Part shown: positions 1 through 8,285 of the stretch, piece by piece
Layout of the letters: every line of letters starts with the position of its first letter
Numbering within the stretch: position 1 is the first letter of the stretch
Origin: Serinicoccus hydrothermalis
GTDB taxonomy: Bacteria > Actinomycetota > Actinomycetes > Actinomycetales > Dermatophilaceae
Reading direction: 5' to 3'
NCBI RefSeq assembly: GCF_001685415.1
Contig: NZ_CP014989.1
Location: forward strand, 2,604,001 to 2,668,000
Length of the DNA: 64,000 bases
Notes under the pieces: generated by a model
Databases searched by the model: none
What the model was told of the DNA's origin: nothing
What the model saw: the letters and a program-made list of their open reading frames with translations, nothing else
Translations under genes and position numbers: made by a program

Positions 1-20
1 CTCCATGGTGCCGACGGTGC

Positions 21-1043
21 TCACGACGCCAGCGCCGAGGTGTCGTGCGGTACGGCGACCCACTCCGGTAGTCGGCCGATCGACGCCGAGCCGCTGCGGC
101 GGGAGGTCTGCAGGTCGGCGAGGGCGGTCTGGACCTGCGACCAGGTGTCCGGCTCGGCGGGGGAGAGCGGCAGTCGTACCTGTGCGGTGGCCAGCCCGAG
201 GCACGCCAGCGCCGCCTTGACCGGCACCGGGTTGGTCTCGACGAACATCGCTGCCATCGTCGGCGCCAGCAGCGCAGCGCTCTCGCGAGCGAGGGGCAGA
301 TCGCCGGCCATCGCGGCGTGCACGAGGCGCCGGGTCTCGGTCGGCACCACGTTGGCGCACACCGAGACGAGCCCCTGCGCGCCGACGGCGATGCCGGCCA
401 GCGCGAGGTCGTCGTCCCCGGCGAGCACTGCACGGCCCTGCGGCGCCTCCTGGCACATCCGGGCGACCTGGCGCAGGTCGCCCGAGCTCTCCTTGATCGC
501 GACGACCTGGTCGATCTCCCAGATCGCCCGCAGCGCCGCGGGAGTGATGTTGCAGCCGGTGCGCCCGGGCACGTTGTAGGCGATGATCGGCAGCCCAGGC
601 GCCGCGTCGGCGACGGCGCGGTAGTGCGCCACCAGGCCACTGACCTGGGGCTTGTTGTAGAACGGCGTGACGACGAGCAGGGCGTCGGCACCAGCGGCCG
701 CAGCCTGCCCGGCGAGCTCGCAGGTGCGCTCGGTGTCGTTGTGCCCGACCCCCACGACGACCGGGATGCGGCGGTCGTCGCGGCGGGCCAGCTCGACGGC
801 CTGGCGCACCAGCGCGTGCCGCTCGACGTCGGTGATCGTGGCGGCCTCGCCGGTCGAGCCGAGCACGACGAGCCAGTCCACCCCGTGCCCCTCGACGAGC
901 ACGTGCTCGACAAGACGGCCGAACGCCTCGTGGTCGACAGCGGGCTTTCGTGCCCCGCCCACGGCGTCGGTCCCGGTCGTGAACGGCGTCGCCAGGGCGA
1001 CGCCGAGACCGGTGAACGGTGCTGCGGTGAGGCTGGTGCTCAT
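21..1043 (-). CDS. dapA: 4-hydroxy-tetrahydrodipicolinate synthase
   Basis: Condenses pyruvate with aspartate semialdehyde in the lysine/diaminopimelate pathway (cytoplasm). The 340-residue product has the DapA TIM-barrel signatures: an N-terminal GVALATPF segment, LGSTGEAATIT (substrate-binding Thr-Thr region), IAYNVPGRTG (Tyr of the proton relay) and VAIKESSGD, whose Lys forms the Schiff base. The C-terminus runs some 30 residues past the usual family end with a basic/Ser-rich tail. The ATG overlaps the dapB stop by 4 bp (ATGA), so the two are translationally coupled. The gene ends 20 bases from the window edge. Function is confident from motifs. Whether it is the only dapA of the genome cannot be seen. 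Confidence 0.93.
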   Translation of the reverse strand: MSTSLTAAPFTGLGVALATPFTTGTDAVGGARKPAVDHEAFGRLVEHVLVEGHGVDWLVVLGSTGEAATITDVERHALVRQAVELARRDDRRIPVVVGVGHNDTERTCELAGQAAAAGADALLVVTPFYNKPQVSGLVAHYRAVADAAPGLPIIAYNVPGRTGCNITPAALRAIWEIDQVVAIKESSGDLRQVARMCQEAPQGRAVLAGDDDLALAGIAVGAQGLVSVCANVVPTETRRLVHAAMAGDLPLARESAALLAPTMAAMFVETNPVPVKAALACLGLATAQVRLPLSPAEPDTWSQVQTALADLQTSRRSGSASIGRLPEWVAVPHDTSALAS

Positions 1044-1741
1044 GCTGTCTCCTTGAGGTGGTCCTCGGCGAGGTCGTCGAGGGTGTACAGGCCCGGTCCG
1101 GGCCGGTCGGTGAGCCAGAGGGCCGCGGTGAGGGCCCCGGCGGCGAAGAGGTCGCGGTCGTGCGCGGTGTGCCGCAGCGTGATCGTCTCGGTGGGGGAGG
1201 CGAGGGTGACCTCGTGGTCACCCACCACCTCGCCCAGGCGGAGGCTCGTGGTCTGGACGTCCCCGACGGGGGCGCCGGCCGCGTCGGCCAGGACGTCCCG
1301 GAGCGCGAGCGCGGTGCCGCTGGGAGCGTCGACCTTGTGCCGGTGGTGGGTCTCGGTGACCGCGAGGTCGACCGGTATGCCCTCTGCCCGGTGCGCGGCG
1401 GCATACCCCCCGAGAAGGCGGCTGACCCGGCGGGCGAGGGCCACGCCGAGCGAGAAGTTCGGCGCGACGAGGACCCGCACGCCGAGCTCCCGGTCGAGCA
1501 GGACGGTGTCGAAGCCGGTCGCGCCGACGACGAGGTCGGTGCCGGTGCGCTGCGCCCAGTCGAGGTGGGCGGCGACGGCGGACCCCGTGCTCACGTCGAT
1601 CGCGACGTCCACGGCCTCCCTGGGCTCCGGGTCGCTGCTGCCGACCGCCCAGCGCACGTCGACGTCCTCGCGGAGGTCGGCGAGCCGCCGGACCGCCGAG
1701 CCGAGGCGTCCGGTGCCGAAGAGTCCGATGCGGGTGGGCAC
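1040..1741 (-). CDS. dapB: 4-hydroxy-tetrahydrodipicolinate reductase
   Basis: NAD(P)H-dependent reduction of the DapA product to tetrahydrodipicolinate. The sequence opens with a Rossmann motif (GLFGTGRLGSAV), has a VVGATGF segment, and carries the family's catalytic block ETHHRHKVDAPSGTA with the His-His pair, Lys and DAPSGTA. At about 233 residues it is slightly short for the family. A TTG at 1777 would lengthen it by 12 residues; GTG 1741 is preferred because the nucleotide-binding strand then begins right after the start, but no good ribosome site marks either. It lies directly upstream of dapA with a 4-bp overlap. The 176 bases between it and the response regulator show nothing recognisable. 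Confidence 0.9.
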   Translation of the reverse strand: MPTRIGLFGTGRLGSAVRRLADLREDVDVRWAVGSSDPEPREAVDVAIDVSTGSAVAAHLDWAQRTGTDLVVGATGFDTVLLDRELGVRVLVAPNFSLGVALARRVSRLLGGYAAAHRAEGIPVDLAVTETHHRHKVDAPSGTALALRDVLADAAGAPVGDVQTTSLRLGEVVGDHEVTLASPTETITLRHTAHDRDLFAAGALTAALWLTDRPGPGLYTLDDLAEDHLKETA

Positions 1742-1917
1742 CGGTCGAGTATGTCGAGGGTCCGGAAGCTCTCGCAAGCGCTGTTTCCGCAGGTCAGGGC
1801 ACCTGTCCTGTCATCACACCACTTCACCGCAAGATGTCCTGCCTGGCTCCGGGCGCGCTCGCCGTCCTCCCGCCGCGCCGCACAAAGTTGGTACGCCGCG
1901 CGGCCCTCAGGGAGGGG

Positions 1918-2583
1918 TCAGGGCTGCACGAGGCCCGTCTTGTACGCCAGGGCGACGAGCTGGGCGCGCTCGGAGCTGCCGGTCTTCATGAGCAAACGGG
2001 AGATGTGGGTCTTGATCGTCGCCTCGGAGACGTAGAGCTGGCGGGCGAGGTCGGTGTTGGAGGGCGCGTCGCCCATGAGCTTCAGCACCTCGAGCTCGCG
2101 CGGGGAGAGCAGGTCGAGGTCCGGCAGCCCCTGGGCATCCCGCGGTGCCGTGTCGCGCAGGGTCTCGATGACCTTGCCGGCCACGCTCGGGTCGATCCAG
2201 GACTCACCCGCGGCGACCTGCCGGATTGCGTCGGGGAGCCGGCTGGGGGCGGCGTCCTTGAGCATGTAGCCCGACGCCCCGGCCCGCAGCGCGCCGTAGA
2301 GCGCGTCGTCGTGGTCGAAGGTCGTGAGCATGAGGACAGTCGTGACGGCCCCCTGCTCCGGACACTCCTGCACGATCCGGCGGGTCGCCTCGATGCCGTC
2401 CGTCCCCGGCATCCGGATGTCCATGACGACGACGTCGGGCGAGGTCTGCTCGGTCAGCGCAACCGCCTCGTCGCCGTCCGCAGCGAGGCCGACCACCTCG
2501 ATGTCGCCGTGCACGCCGAGCAGCATCTCCAGGCCCTCGCGGACCTCCTGCTGGTCGTCGGCGATCACGACCGTGATGCTCAC
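1918..2583 (-). CDS. NarL/LuxR-family response regulator
   Basis: DNA-binding output protein of a two-component system. The N-terminal receiver has the acidic pair (IADDQ), the phospho-acceptor Asp in VVVMDIRMPGTDG, a conserved Thr in MLTTFD and the Lys in MLKDAAP. The C-terminal LuxR-type helix-turn-helix starts at LSPRELEVLKLMG and contains SEATIKTHISRLL. The 221-residue length is normal. The GTG start overlaps the stop of the histidine kinase by 4 bp (GTGA), so it is the kinase's cognate partner. The regulon is not evident. The nearest candidates are the operon just upstream (DUF4956/VTC/lipoprotein) or itself. Confidence 0.93.
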   Translation of the reverse strand: MSITVVIADDQQEVREGLEMLLGVHGDIEVVGLAADGDEAVALTEQTSPDVVVMDIRMPGTDGIEATRRIVQECPEQGAVTTVLMLTTFDHDDALYGALRAGASGYMLKDAAPSRLPDAIRQVAAGESWIDPSVAGKVIETLRDTAPRDAQGLPDLDLLSPRELEVLKLMGDAPSNTDLARQLYVSEATIKTHISRLLMKTGSSERAQLVALAYKTGLVQP

Positions 2584-3887
2584 TCCCGCCCCGCCGTGCC
2601 GGGTGCCGGCCGCTCGGCCGGGCCTCCGCTCGTGGGCGGCCGCACCGGCAGGACGGCGGTGTTGATGAACTCCTCACCGGACCACCCGGCCTCAAAACTC
2701 CCGCCGACGAGCCCCACCCGCTCGCGCAGCCCGCGGAGCCCGGTGCCGCCGTTGGGCGTCCCCGGACGCATCCCGTGGCTGGCGCGGGAGCGGACCTGCA
2801 CCTGCAGCTCGGTGTCCTGCCACGCGAGGTAGACGTCCACGAGCGCACCGCGCCCGGCGTGCTTGAGCGCGTTGGTGAGCGACTCCTGCACCACCCGGTA
2901 TGCCGCCGCGCCCACCGACGGGTCGACCGTCCGCGCGTGCCCCGAGCGGTGGACCTCGACGATGAGACCGCTGCTACGCGGCACCTCCACCAGGGCGTCG
3001 ATGTCGCCCAGCCCGGGCTGGGCGCTGGGGGCGTGGTCGAGGTCGAGGCTGCTGGGCAGGTGGTCGTGGATCTGGTCCTCGCGCAGCGCTCCGAGGAGCC
3101 GGTGCAGCTCGCGCATGCTCTGCGCCCCGGTCGACTCGATCGTGCCGAGGGCGCGCTGGACCGTGTCGAGCCGGGCGTCGTCGGGCACGTCCTTGGACAC
3201 GGACTGGCTCATGGCCCGGGCGCCGGCGGCCTGCATCATCATGGCGCTGACGGAGTGGGCGACGATGTCGTGCAGCTCGCGGGCGATGCGGTGCCGCTCG
3301 GCGTGCGCAGCCTGCTCGGCCCGGACGTCGATCTCGCCGTGCAGGTCACGGTTGCGCTCGTGCGAGAGCCGGTCCCGAGTGGCCACCCCCCAGGCGGTCA
3401 TCACCAGGACGGCGAAGAACACCCCGGGGAAGATCCAGTCGATCGGCGTCGGATCGTCGTAGGAGCGCAGCACCGCCAGCATCACCAGCGGGACCACGGT
3501 GAGGGCAATCGCCAGCGCCAGCAGCGAGTGCCGCAGGGTGCCGCGCCGTGCGGCGGCGTGCACGGCGACCAGGACGCAGAAGATCGGCTGCGCCGTCGTG
3601 AAGACCAGCATGGCGGCGATCGAGATGCCGGTGGTCGCCAGCAGGACCGGCAGCGGATAGCGCCTCCTGACGAAGAGGAGAGCGACCATGACGAGCACGG
3701 GTGGCGCCATGGCCAGACCCGAGATCTCCATGCCGCCGAAGGTGCGCAGCGGACCGGACAGCACTCCGGCGGTCCCGAGGTCGAGCAGCCCGGCCGTCAG
3801 CACGGCCAGGACGTTCGCCGCCTGACCTGCTCGTCGCCAGTGCTGCTGCGCCGGGGTCCGTCGTACCTCAGAAGCAGTGCCGGTCAC
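2580..3887 (-). CDS. Two-component sensor histidine kinase (HisKA_3 type)
   Basis: Membrane sensor kinase of the NarX/DesK class. Roughly the first 160 residues hold several hydrophobic segments (about five or six membrane passes). A dimerisation/phospho-acceptor helix with RIARELHDIVAHSVSAM (the phosphorylated His) follows, then a HATPase_c domain with VVQESLTNALKHAG (N box) and GGTGLRGLRERV (G box). The start is set at GTG 3887. An AAGGAG ribosome site at 3893-3898 overlaps the other candidate GTG at 3893, and only 3887 has correct spacing. It is followed by its response regulator with a 4-bp overlap. No extracellular sensing domain is apparent, so the signal may be membrane-derived. Confidence 0.92.
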   Translation of the reverse strand: MTGTASEVRRTPAQQHWRRAGQAANVLAVLTAGLLDLGTAGVLSGPLRTFGGMEISGLAMAPPVLVMVALLFVRRRYPLPVLLATTGISIAAMLVFTTAQPIFCVLVAVHAAARRGTLRHSLLALAIALTVVPLVMLAVLRSYDDPTPIDWIFPGVFFAVLVMTAWGVATRDRLSHERNRDLHGEIDVRAEQAAHAERHRIARELHDIVAHSVSAMMMQAAGARAMSQSVSKDVPDDARLDTVQRALGTIESTGAQSMRELHRLLGALREDQIHDHLPSSLDLDHAPSAQPGLGDIDALVEVPRSSGLIVEVHRSGHARTVDPSVGAAAYRVVQESLTNALKHAGRGALVDVYLAWQDTELQVQVRSRASHGMRPGTPNGGTGLRGLRERVGLVGGSFEAGWSGEEFINTAVLPVRPPTSGGPAERPAPGTAGRE

Positions 3888-3929
3888 GACCACTCCTTCC
3901 GTGGTTCGTCATCAACGCAGATGACGGGT

Positions 3930-4325
3930 CTAGCACATCGAGGGGAAGAGCTTGCACCACCACGGCTTCGAGGTGAGCGTGGCGAGACCGACCGCCCGAG
4001 GTTCCGTCCACCCGGGGACGGCCCGCGCGAGGCGGAGCGCCACCATACTCTCGCCGTCCTCGGCTGAGAGCACCTCCACCACGTCGATGCGGTCGTGCCC
4101 GTCCCTGTCGCCCCCTGCCGCGACAGGGACGGGCACGACATGCAGCGGAAGGGTCGGGGCAGGCTCCCTGTCGCCCACCCGCATCACGGCGAGGTCCGAG
4201 GTGACCAGCTCGGCCTGACCAATGGTCCGGCCCGAGTGTCCCTCTGCGTCTCCCTCGACGACCCGCACGTGATCCTGTGACTGCACGCGCCCCAGTCTGG
4301 CGGGGTCACCAGACCGGGGCGTCAT
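3930..4325 (-). CDS. Small hypothetical protein
   Basis: I do not recognise a family. The ORF fills the otherwise empty 410 bases between the lipoprotein gene and the histidine kinase, in the same direction as both. Its codons have strong G/C third positions across most of its length, which supports real coding. The product (131 residues; 118 if GTG 4286 is the start) is charged, Val/Asp/Glu-rich in the middle, and ends with an aromatic and Cys-rich tail (KPWWCKLFPSMC). No signal peptide or membrane segment is seen. A perfect 19-bp inverted repeat (4092-4139) lies inside the frame and encodes a Val-Pro/Gly-Asp-Arg stretch. It overlaps the lipoprotein stop by 20 bp from the ATG start. Confidence 0.5.
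   Translation of the reverse strand: MTPRSGDPARLGRVQSQDHVRVVEGDAEGHSGRTIGQAELVTSDLAVMRVGDREPAPTLPLHVVPVPVAAGGDRDGHDRIDVVEVLSAEDGESMVALRLARAVPGWTEPRAVGLATLTSKPWWCKLFPSMC
4092..4139. repeat. Perfect 19-bp inverted repeat, 10-nt spacer
   Basis: GTCGTGCCCGTCCCTGTCG is followed after 10 bases by its exact reverse complement. It could fold as a very stable hairpin in RNA or act as a dyad in DNA. It has no T-tract on either side, so a simple intrinsic terminator is unlikely, and it lies inside a probable coding frame. Confidence 0.9.
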
Positions 4326-5973
4326 CCTGCAGACGGATTTCCGTCGGGGAAGTGCCGGAGACCGTGGGTCCTGAGGGGGAGTCAGGGCCGGGGGCGCCGC
4401 CCATACCGCCCATGCCCATCTGGGCGTACTCGCCGGCGGTCGCGGTGGCCACCTCGGTCCCTCCGGCGCTGACGGTATACGTCTCTCCGGCCACCAGGTC
4501 GGCGGTGGACAGGACGAGCGAGGCGGTGTCCTTGGTCACCTCGACCTCGGCGACGACGGCGCCGTCGGCGTCCGTCACGGTGAGCGTCTCGCCGGCCGCG
4601 ACCGAGCCGGACAGAGCGGTGGCGATCGAGGCCTGCTCGCTGTCGGTGGACGGTGCCATCATCATCCCGGCGCTGCCCACCGCGGTGAGGGTGCCGCCGG
4701 AGAGGAGGAAGTCACCGTCGACGTCCACGGCGCCGTTGTTGTCCATCGTGGGTCCGTTGACCACGACCGTGCCGCCGGTCATCGTGGCCGTGCCGTTGGA
4801 GTCGAGACCGTCACCGTCCGAGGTGAGGGTGAGCTCGCCGCCACTGATCTCCACGCTCGGCGTGACCGTGTCGGAGGTGGCGTTGAGCGCGTCGTCGCTG
4901 GCGGTGACGTCGGTGGTGCCGCCCTCGACGACGATCCGGGCCGACTCGAGTCCTTCGAGCGACTGGGTGACGGTCAGGGTGCCGTCGACGAGGTCGATGA
5001 CGTTCTCGGCCTTCACGGCGTCGTCGCCGGCCGCGACGGTGATCTCGGTCGAGTCACCCGAGACGGCGATGATGCCGGTGCCGTCCTCGGTGTTGTCCGA
5101 CTTCAACGCGTCGCCGTTGGCGGTGACGGTGAGGGTGCCACCCTGGATCGACAGGAAGTCCTTGCCGCGGATCCCGTCGTCGACGGCGTTGACGGTGATA
5201 TCACCGGAGAGGATCACCAGGCCGTCCTTGCTCGTGATGCCGTCGCTGCCGTAGCTCTCGACGGTCAGCGCCCCCGTGCCCGCGATGGTGAGGTCAGCGG
5301 TGGAGTAGAGCGCCGCGTTGGGCGCGTCCACCTCCTCGCCGGTCTCCTCGTCGACGCTCGCCTCGGTCTGGGCATACGTCTCGGGGTCGGTCAGGGCGTT
5401 GTCCGAGCCGTCCGCGAGCACGACGGTCGCGTCCTCGGCGGAGCTGATCTGCAGCGCCGACCCGAGCGAGCTGGTGATCTCGACCCCGTCGAGCACGACG
5501 GTGACGTCGTCCTCCTCGGGCACGTCGACGACGACCTGGCCGTCGGTCAGGGTCCCGGAGAGGACGTAGGTCCCGGCCTCGGTGATCGTCACCAGGTCGG
5601 TCCCCTCCTCGGTGCTGCTCACCTCGACACCGCTCCCGGCGCTGCTGCCGCCGTCGTCGGCCAGCTCGACCGACACCGCGCTCGCCGCGTCGTAGTCGGC
5701 CTCGTCGCCGTCGGCGTGGGTGGTGAGGCCGACGCTGCCGATCGCGTCCTCGGTGTCGTCGTCGGCGGCCTCGCCGTCCTCGGACGCCGCGGCGCTCTCC
5801 CCGGCCGTGCCACTCGTCTCCTCGGTCGAGCCCTCGCTGTCGGAGGTGCTCGTGCTGACGGTGCTGCCGGCGGCCGTGCTGCCGGTGGTCTCCTGGACGC
5901 CGCAGCCGGCGATCAGGGCGGCGACGGCGAGGCTGGCGGCGGTGGTGCGCAGGCGGGTGCGGGTGGTGCTCAT
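4306..5973 (-). CDS. Cthe_2159-like carbohydrate-binding lipoprotein
   Basis: A secreted lipoprotein: basic start, hydrophobic stretch and lipobox ALIAGC within the first 25 residues, then a long Ser/Thr/Glu/Asp-rich linker (about 30-100). The body consists of repeating short strands of the pattern G-[TD]-L-T-V with GDGI/GDAL/DDAL turns, typical of the Cthe_2159 (DUF4353) beta-helix family known to bind acidic polysaccharide. Turns such as SDGITSKDG, DDGIRGKDF and GDALKSDN are characteristic. The C-terminus is Gly/Met-rich (MGMGGMGG), then Pro/Ser-rich. It is preceded by a clear GAAGGAGA ribosome site, 27 bp after the VTC gene, in one operon with it and the DUF4956 gene. The exact ligand is unknown. 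Confidence 0.8.
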   Translation of the reverse strand: MSTTRTRLRTTAASLAVAALIAGCGVQETTGSTAAGSTVSTSTSDSEGSTEETSGTAGESAAASEDGEAADDDTEDAIGSVGLTTHADGDEADYDAASAVSVELADDGGSSAGSGVEVSSTEEGTDLVTITEAGTYVLSGTLTDGQVVVDVPEEDDVTVVLDGVEITSSLGSALQISSAEDATVVLADGSDNALTDPETYAQTEASVDEETGEEVDAPNAALYSTADLTIAGTGALTVESYGSDGITSKDGLVILSGDITVNAVDDGIRGKDFLSIQGGTLTVTANGDALKSDNTEDGTGIIAVSGDSTEITVAAGDDAVKAENVIDLVDGTLTVTQSLEGLESARIVVEGGTTDVTASDDALNATSDTVTPSVEISGGELTLTSDGDGLDSNGTATMTGGTVVVNGPTMDNNGAVDVDGDFLLSGGTLTAVGSAGMMMAPSTDSEQASIATALSGSVAAGETLTVTDADGAVVAEVEVTKDTASLVLSTADLVAGETYTVSAGGTEVATATAGEYAQMGMGGMGGAPGPDSPSGPTVSGTSPTEIRLQDDAPVW

Positions 5974-6000
5974 GGTGGTTCTCCTTCGGTGGGTGGTGGG

Positions 6001-6759
6001 TCAGGCGGCCAGCGGGCCGGTGGTGGTGAGCAGGCGGTGCCAGCGGTGTGCCGGCAGGGTGGGGTCGAGCAGGGCCAGGCCGGTGGCGAACTTGCTGATC
6101 CGCACCGGCCGGTGACCGGCGGACCAGAGCGCGCGGTCCAGCGAGGTCGGGGTAGACCCGCCCTTGGTCTCGACGATGGCGACGCCCTCGGGCGCCAGCT
6201 CGGTGCCGTCCGGCGAGGTCCAGCGCAGCGCCGTGTCGATCGTGGCGCGGGCGCCGTCGGCGAGGGCGAGCGTCGTCCGGCGGTATGCCGTGTCGAGCGC
6301 CGGTGCCGCGTCCCACCCGTCCCGGGGCCGCGGCACCCCCTGGTCGCGCAGCGTGCGCTCCACGAAGCCGGCCGCGTCCGCGGTGAGGGTAGACGGCATA
6401 CCGACGGGGTGGGGCTGGCGCGCCTTGACCGTGGTGCCGCGCGGACCGCGGGTCTTGACTTCGAGCCAGCAGGTCCCGGTGTCGAGGTAGGAGCGGGTGC
6501 GGACCTTCCAGCGACGGCGGCGCGCGGTGGCGGCGAGGCGGTAGCTCTGCCGGTCGTCGGTGTCGAAGTAGGTCGAGGCGTAGTCGAACCGGCGCAGGCC
6601 CTCGATCTCCAGGACGCGCGTCCCGGCGGGCAGATCCACCAGGGCGGCGTCGACCTGGGCGGTGGTGAGGAGGTACTTTCGGTCCACCCGGGTGAGCAGG
6701 GCCGACTCGGCGACCAGGTCCGTCAGCGAGATGGGGGAGAGGCTGGCGAGCGGGCTCAT
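6001..6759 (-). CDS. VTC-domain (polyphosphate polymerase-like) protein
   Basis: A 252-residue cytoplasmic protein of the VTC/CYTH-like tunnel fold. Visible signatures include RVDRKYLLTTAQ near residue 25, FDYASTYFDTDD (strand with the Tyr/Asp motif), RRRRWKVRTRSYLDTG (basic residues of the phosphate tunnel), CWLEVKTRG, and VAIVETKGG near the C-terminus, which carries the metal-binding Glu and the Lys. In yeast VTC such domains make polyphosphate. In bacteria the domain recurs next to DUF4956 and CotH or Cthe_2159 proteins, and the substrate is not established. The ATG at 6759 overlaps the DUF4956 stop by 4 bp. A longer upstream frame exists but would run through the DUF4956 gene. Confidence 0.82.
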   Translation of the reverse strand: MSPLASLSPISLTDLVAESALLTRVDRKYLLTTAQVDAALVDLPAGTRVLEIEGLRRFDYASTYFDTDDRQSYRLAATARRRRWKVRTRSYLDTGTCWLEVKTRGPRGTTVKARQPHPVGMPSTLTADAAGFVERTLRDQGVPRPRDGWDAAPALDTAYRRTTLALADGARATIDTALRWTSPDGTELAPEGVAIVETKGGSTPTSLDRALWSAGHRPVRISKFATGLALLDPTLPAHRWHRLLTTTGPLAA

Positions 6760-7373
6760 CGGGCGACCGCCTCGCGGGTCACGGAGGCGCCGGCCGGGGC
6801 CTGCACCGTCGGCGAGGTCATGCCGGACGCGCGCCAGCCGACCTCGACCTGCGTGCTGTCGTTGACCAGGTCCAGGCGCACCGTGCGGGCGGTGACGACC
6901 TCGCCGCCGAGCAGCGCCCGCAGCCGGTCGTGCAGCTCGTCGGGGTCGGTGACGGCCCGGTCGAGCACGACCAGCTGCTGCTGCAGCTCCTCCTGCGGCC
7001 CGGCGACCCGGGGGTGGTCGCCGACCGCGAGGGCGAGCACGACGAGCGCCATGAGGCCGATGCCGACCACGAGGCTGGTCACCCCGATGCCGCCGAGCAG
7101 ACCCAGGGTGAGCGCGGCGAAGTAGTAGGCGATCTCGCGCTGGCTGAGCTCGCTGGAGCGCAGCCGGATGATCGACAGGACGCCGAAGAGCCCGAGGCCC
7201 AGACCGACCGTCGCGGCCGAGGAGGTGAGGGCCATGCTGACGGCCAGCACCCCCACGTTGACCCCGAGGAAGGCCGGGACCAGCTCGGTGCGTCGGTGCC
7301 GGGGCAGGTAGATCGCGAAGGTCAGCAGGACGATCGCGAGCAGGTCGACGGCGGGCAGGATCAGGGCGTTCAT
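6756..7373 (-). CDS. DUF4956 membrane protein
   Basis: A 205-residue integral membrane protein with four hydrophobic segments in roughly its first 120 residues (AVDLLAIVLLTFAIYLP, then three Val/Leu/Gly-rich helices), including the family stretch LSIIRLRSSELSQREIAYYF. A soluble C-terminal domain of about 85 residues follows. It is the first gene of the DUF4956-VTC-lipoprotein operon, so it probably anchors or exports the product of the VTC-like enzyme; that is inference. The ATG at 7373 lies about 150 bp from the divergent esterase gene, which places the operon promoter in that gap. Confidence 0.82.
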   Translation of the reverse strand: MNALILPAVDLLAIVLLTFAIYLPRHRRTELVPAFLGVNVGVLAVSMALTSSAATVGLGLGLFGVLSIIRLRSSELSQREIAYYFAALTLGLLGGIGVTSLVVGIGLMALVVLALAVGDHPRVAGPQEELQQQLVVLDRAVTDPDELHDRLRALLGGEVVTARTVRLDLVNDSTQVEVGWRASGMTSPTVQAPAGASVTREAVAR

Positions 7374-7526
7374 GGGTGCTCCTCGGGGGCGGTGTCCGGT
7401 GGTGTGAGTCCATTCCGCCGCCCGGGGCTATGTGCCTGCTGTGAAGCGCCGGTGCGCGATGTATGAGGTGTGGCAGGCTTGCCCCCACGTCGGGTCGGCC
7501 GGCGGTCGAGCCGGGTGAGGAGAGCC

Positions 7527-8270
7527 ATGGAGCGCGAGCAGATCGATCTCGACACCGAGGGCGTCGGACGGGGCGCGGTCATCCGCTACGGCCACTGGGG
7601 CCGGCCGGTGCTGGTCTTCCCCTCCGAGGCCGGCCGGGCGTGGGACTTCGAGAACAACGGGATGCTCGACGCCGTCGCCCCGCTGCTGGCCGACGGACGG
7701 ATCAAGCTCTACGCGGTCGACTCCTTCGACCACCTGACCTGGAGCGACAACAGCCTGCCGACCGAGGAGCGGGCGCGCCGGCACGGGGCATACGAGCGCT
7801 GGATCCTGGACACGGTGGTGCCGCTCGTCGACGAGGACTCACCGGGGCACGACCGCATCGTGACCGTCGGGGCGAGCATGGGCGGCTTTCACGCGGTCAA
7901 CTTCGCGCTGAAGCGGCCCGACGTCTTCGGCGTCGGCATCAGCCTGTCCGGCAACTTCGACCCCAGCTCGTGGCACGGGTGGGGCGAGCTGGGCGAGGCG
8001 ACCTACTTCGCCAACCCGACGGCGTATGTCGCGGGCATGGAGGGCGACCATCTGCAGTGGGTGCGCGAGCACGCCAACATCCTGCTGGTCGCCGGGCAGG
8101 GCGCCTTCGAGGTGCACCCGACGCAGTCGCTGCCGGGGGCGCACCGGATGGCGGGGATCCTGGCGGACAAGGGCATCCCGCACGAGTTCGACCTGTGGGG
8201 CCACGACAGCGCCCATGACTGGCCGTGGTGGCGCAAGCAGCTGGAGCACCACCTGCCGCGCTTCTGCTGA
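7527..8270 (+). CDS. Esterase-family alpha/beta hydrolase
   Basis: A 247-residue hydrolase. The nucleophile elbow is TVGASMGGFHAVNFA (G-A-S-M-G, Ser as nucleophile). A late GHDSAHDWPWW supplies the His and FDLWGHD an acidic candidate. The fold resembles the Fes/D-like esterases often annotated as putative esterase. The start at ATG 7527 follows a GAGGAGA ribosome site; a longer in-frame start at 7470 is less likely. No signal peptide, so it is cytoplasmic. It runs towards an ATP-grasp gene on the same strand about 550 bp on, with a DUF3817 gene on the opposite strand between them. Substrate unknown. Confidence 0.82.
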   Translation: MEREQIDLDTEGVGRGAVIRYGHWGRPVLVFPSEAGRAWDFENNGMLDAVAPLLADGRIKLYAVDSFDHLTWSDNSLPTEERARRHGAYERWILDTVVPLVDEDSPGHDRIVTVGASMGGFHAVNFALKRPDVFGVGISLSGNFDPSSWHGWGELGEATYFANPTAYVAGMEGDHLQWVREHANILLVAGQGAFEVHPTQSLPGAHRMAGILADKGIPHEFDLWGHDSAHDWPWWRKQLEHHLPRFC

Positions 8271-8285
8271 GGCGGCCCGCGCCGG

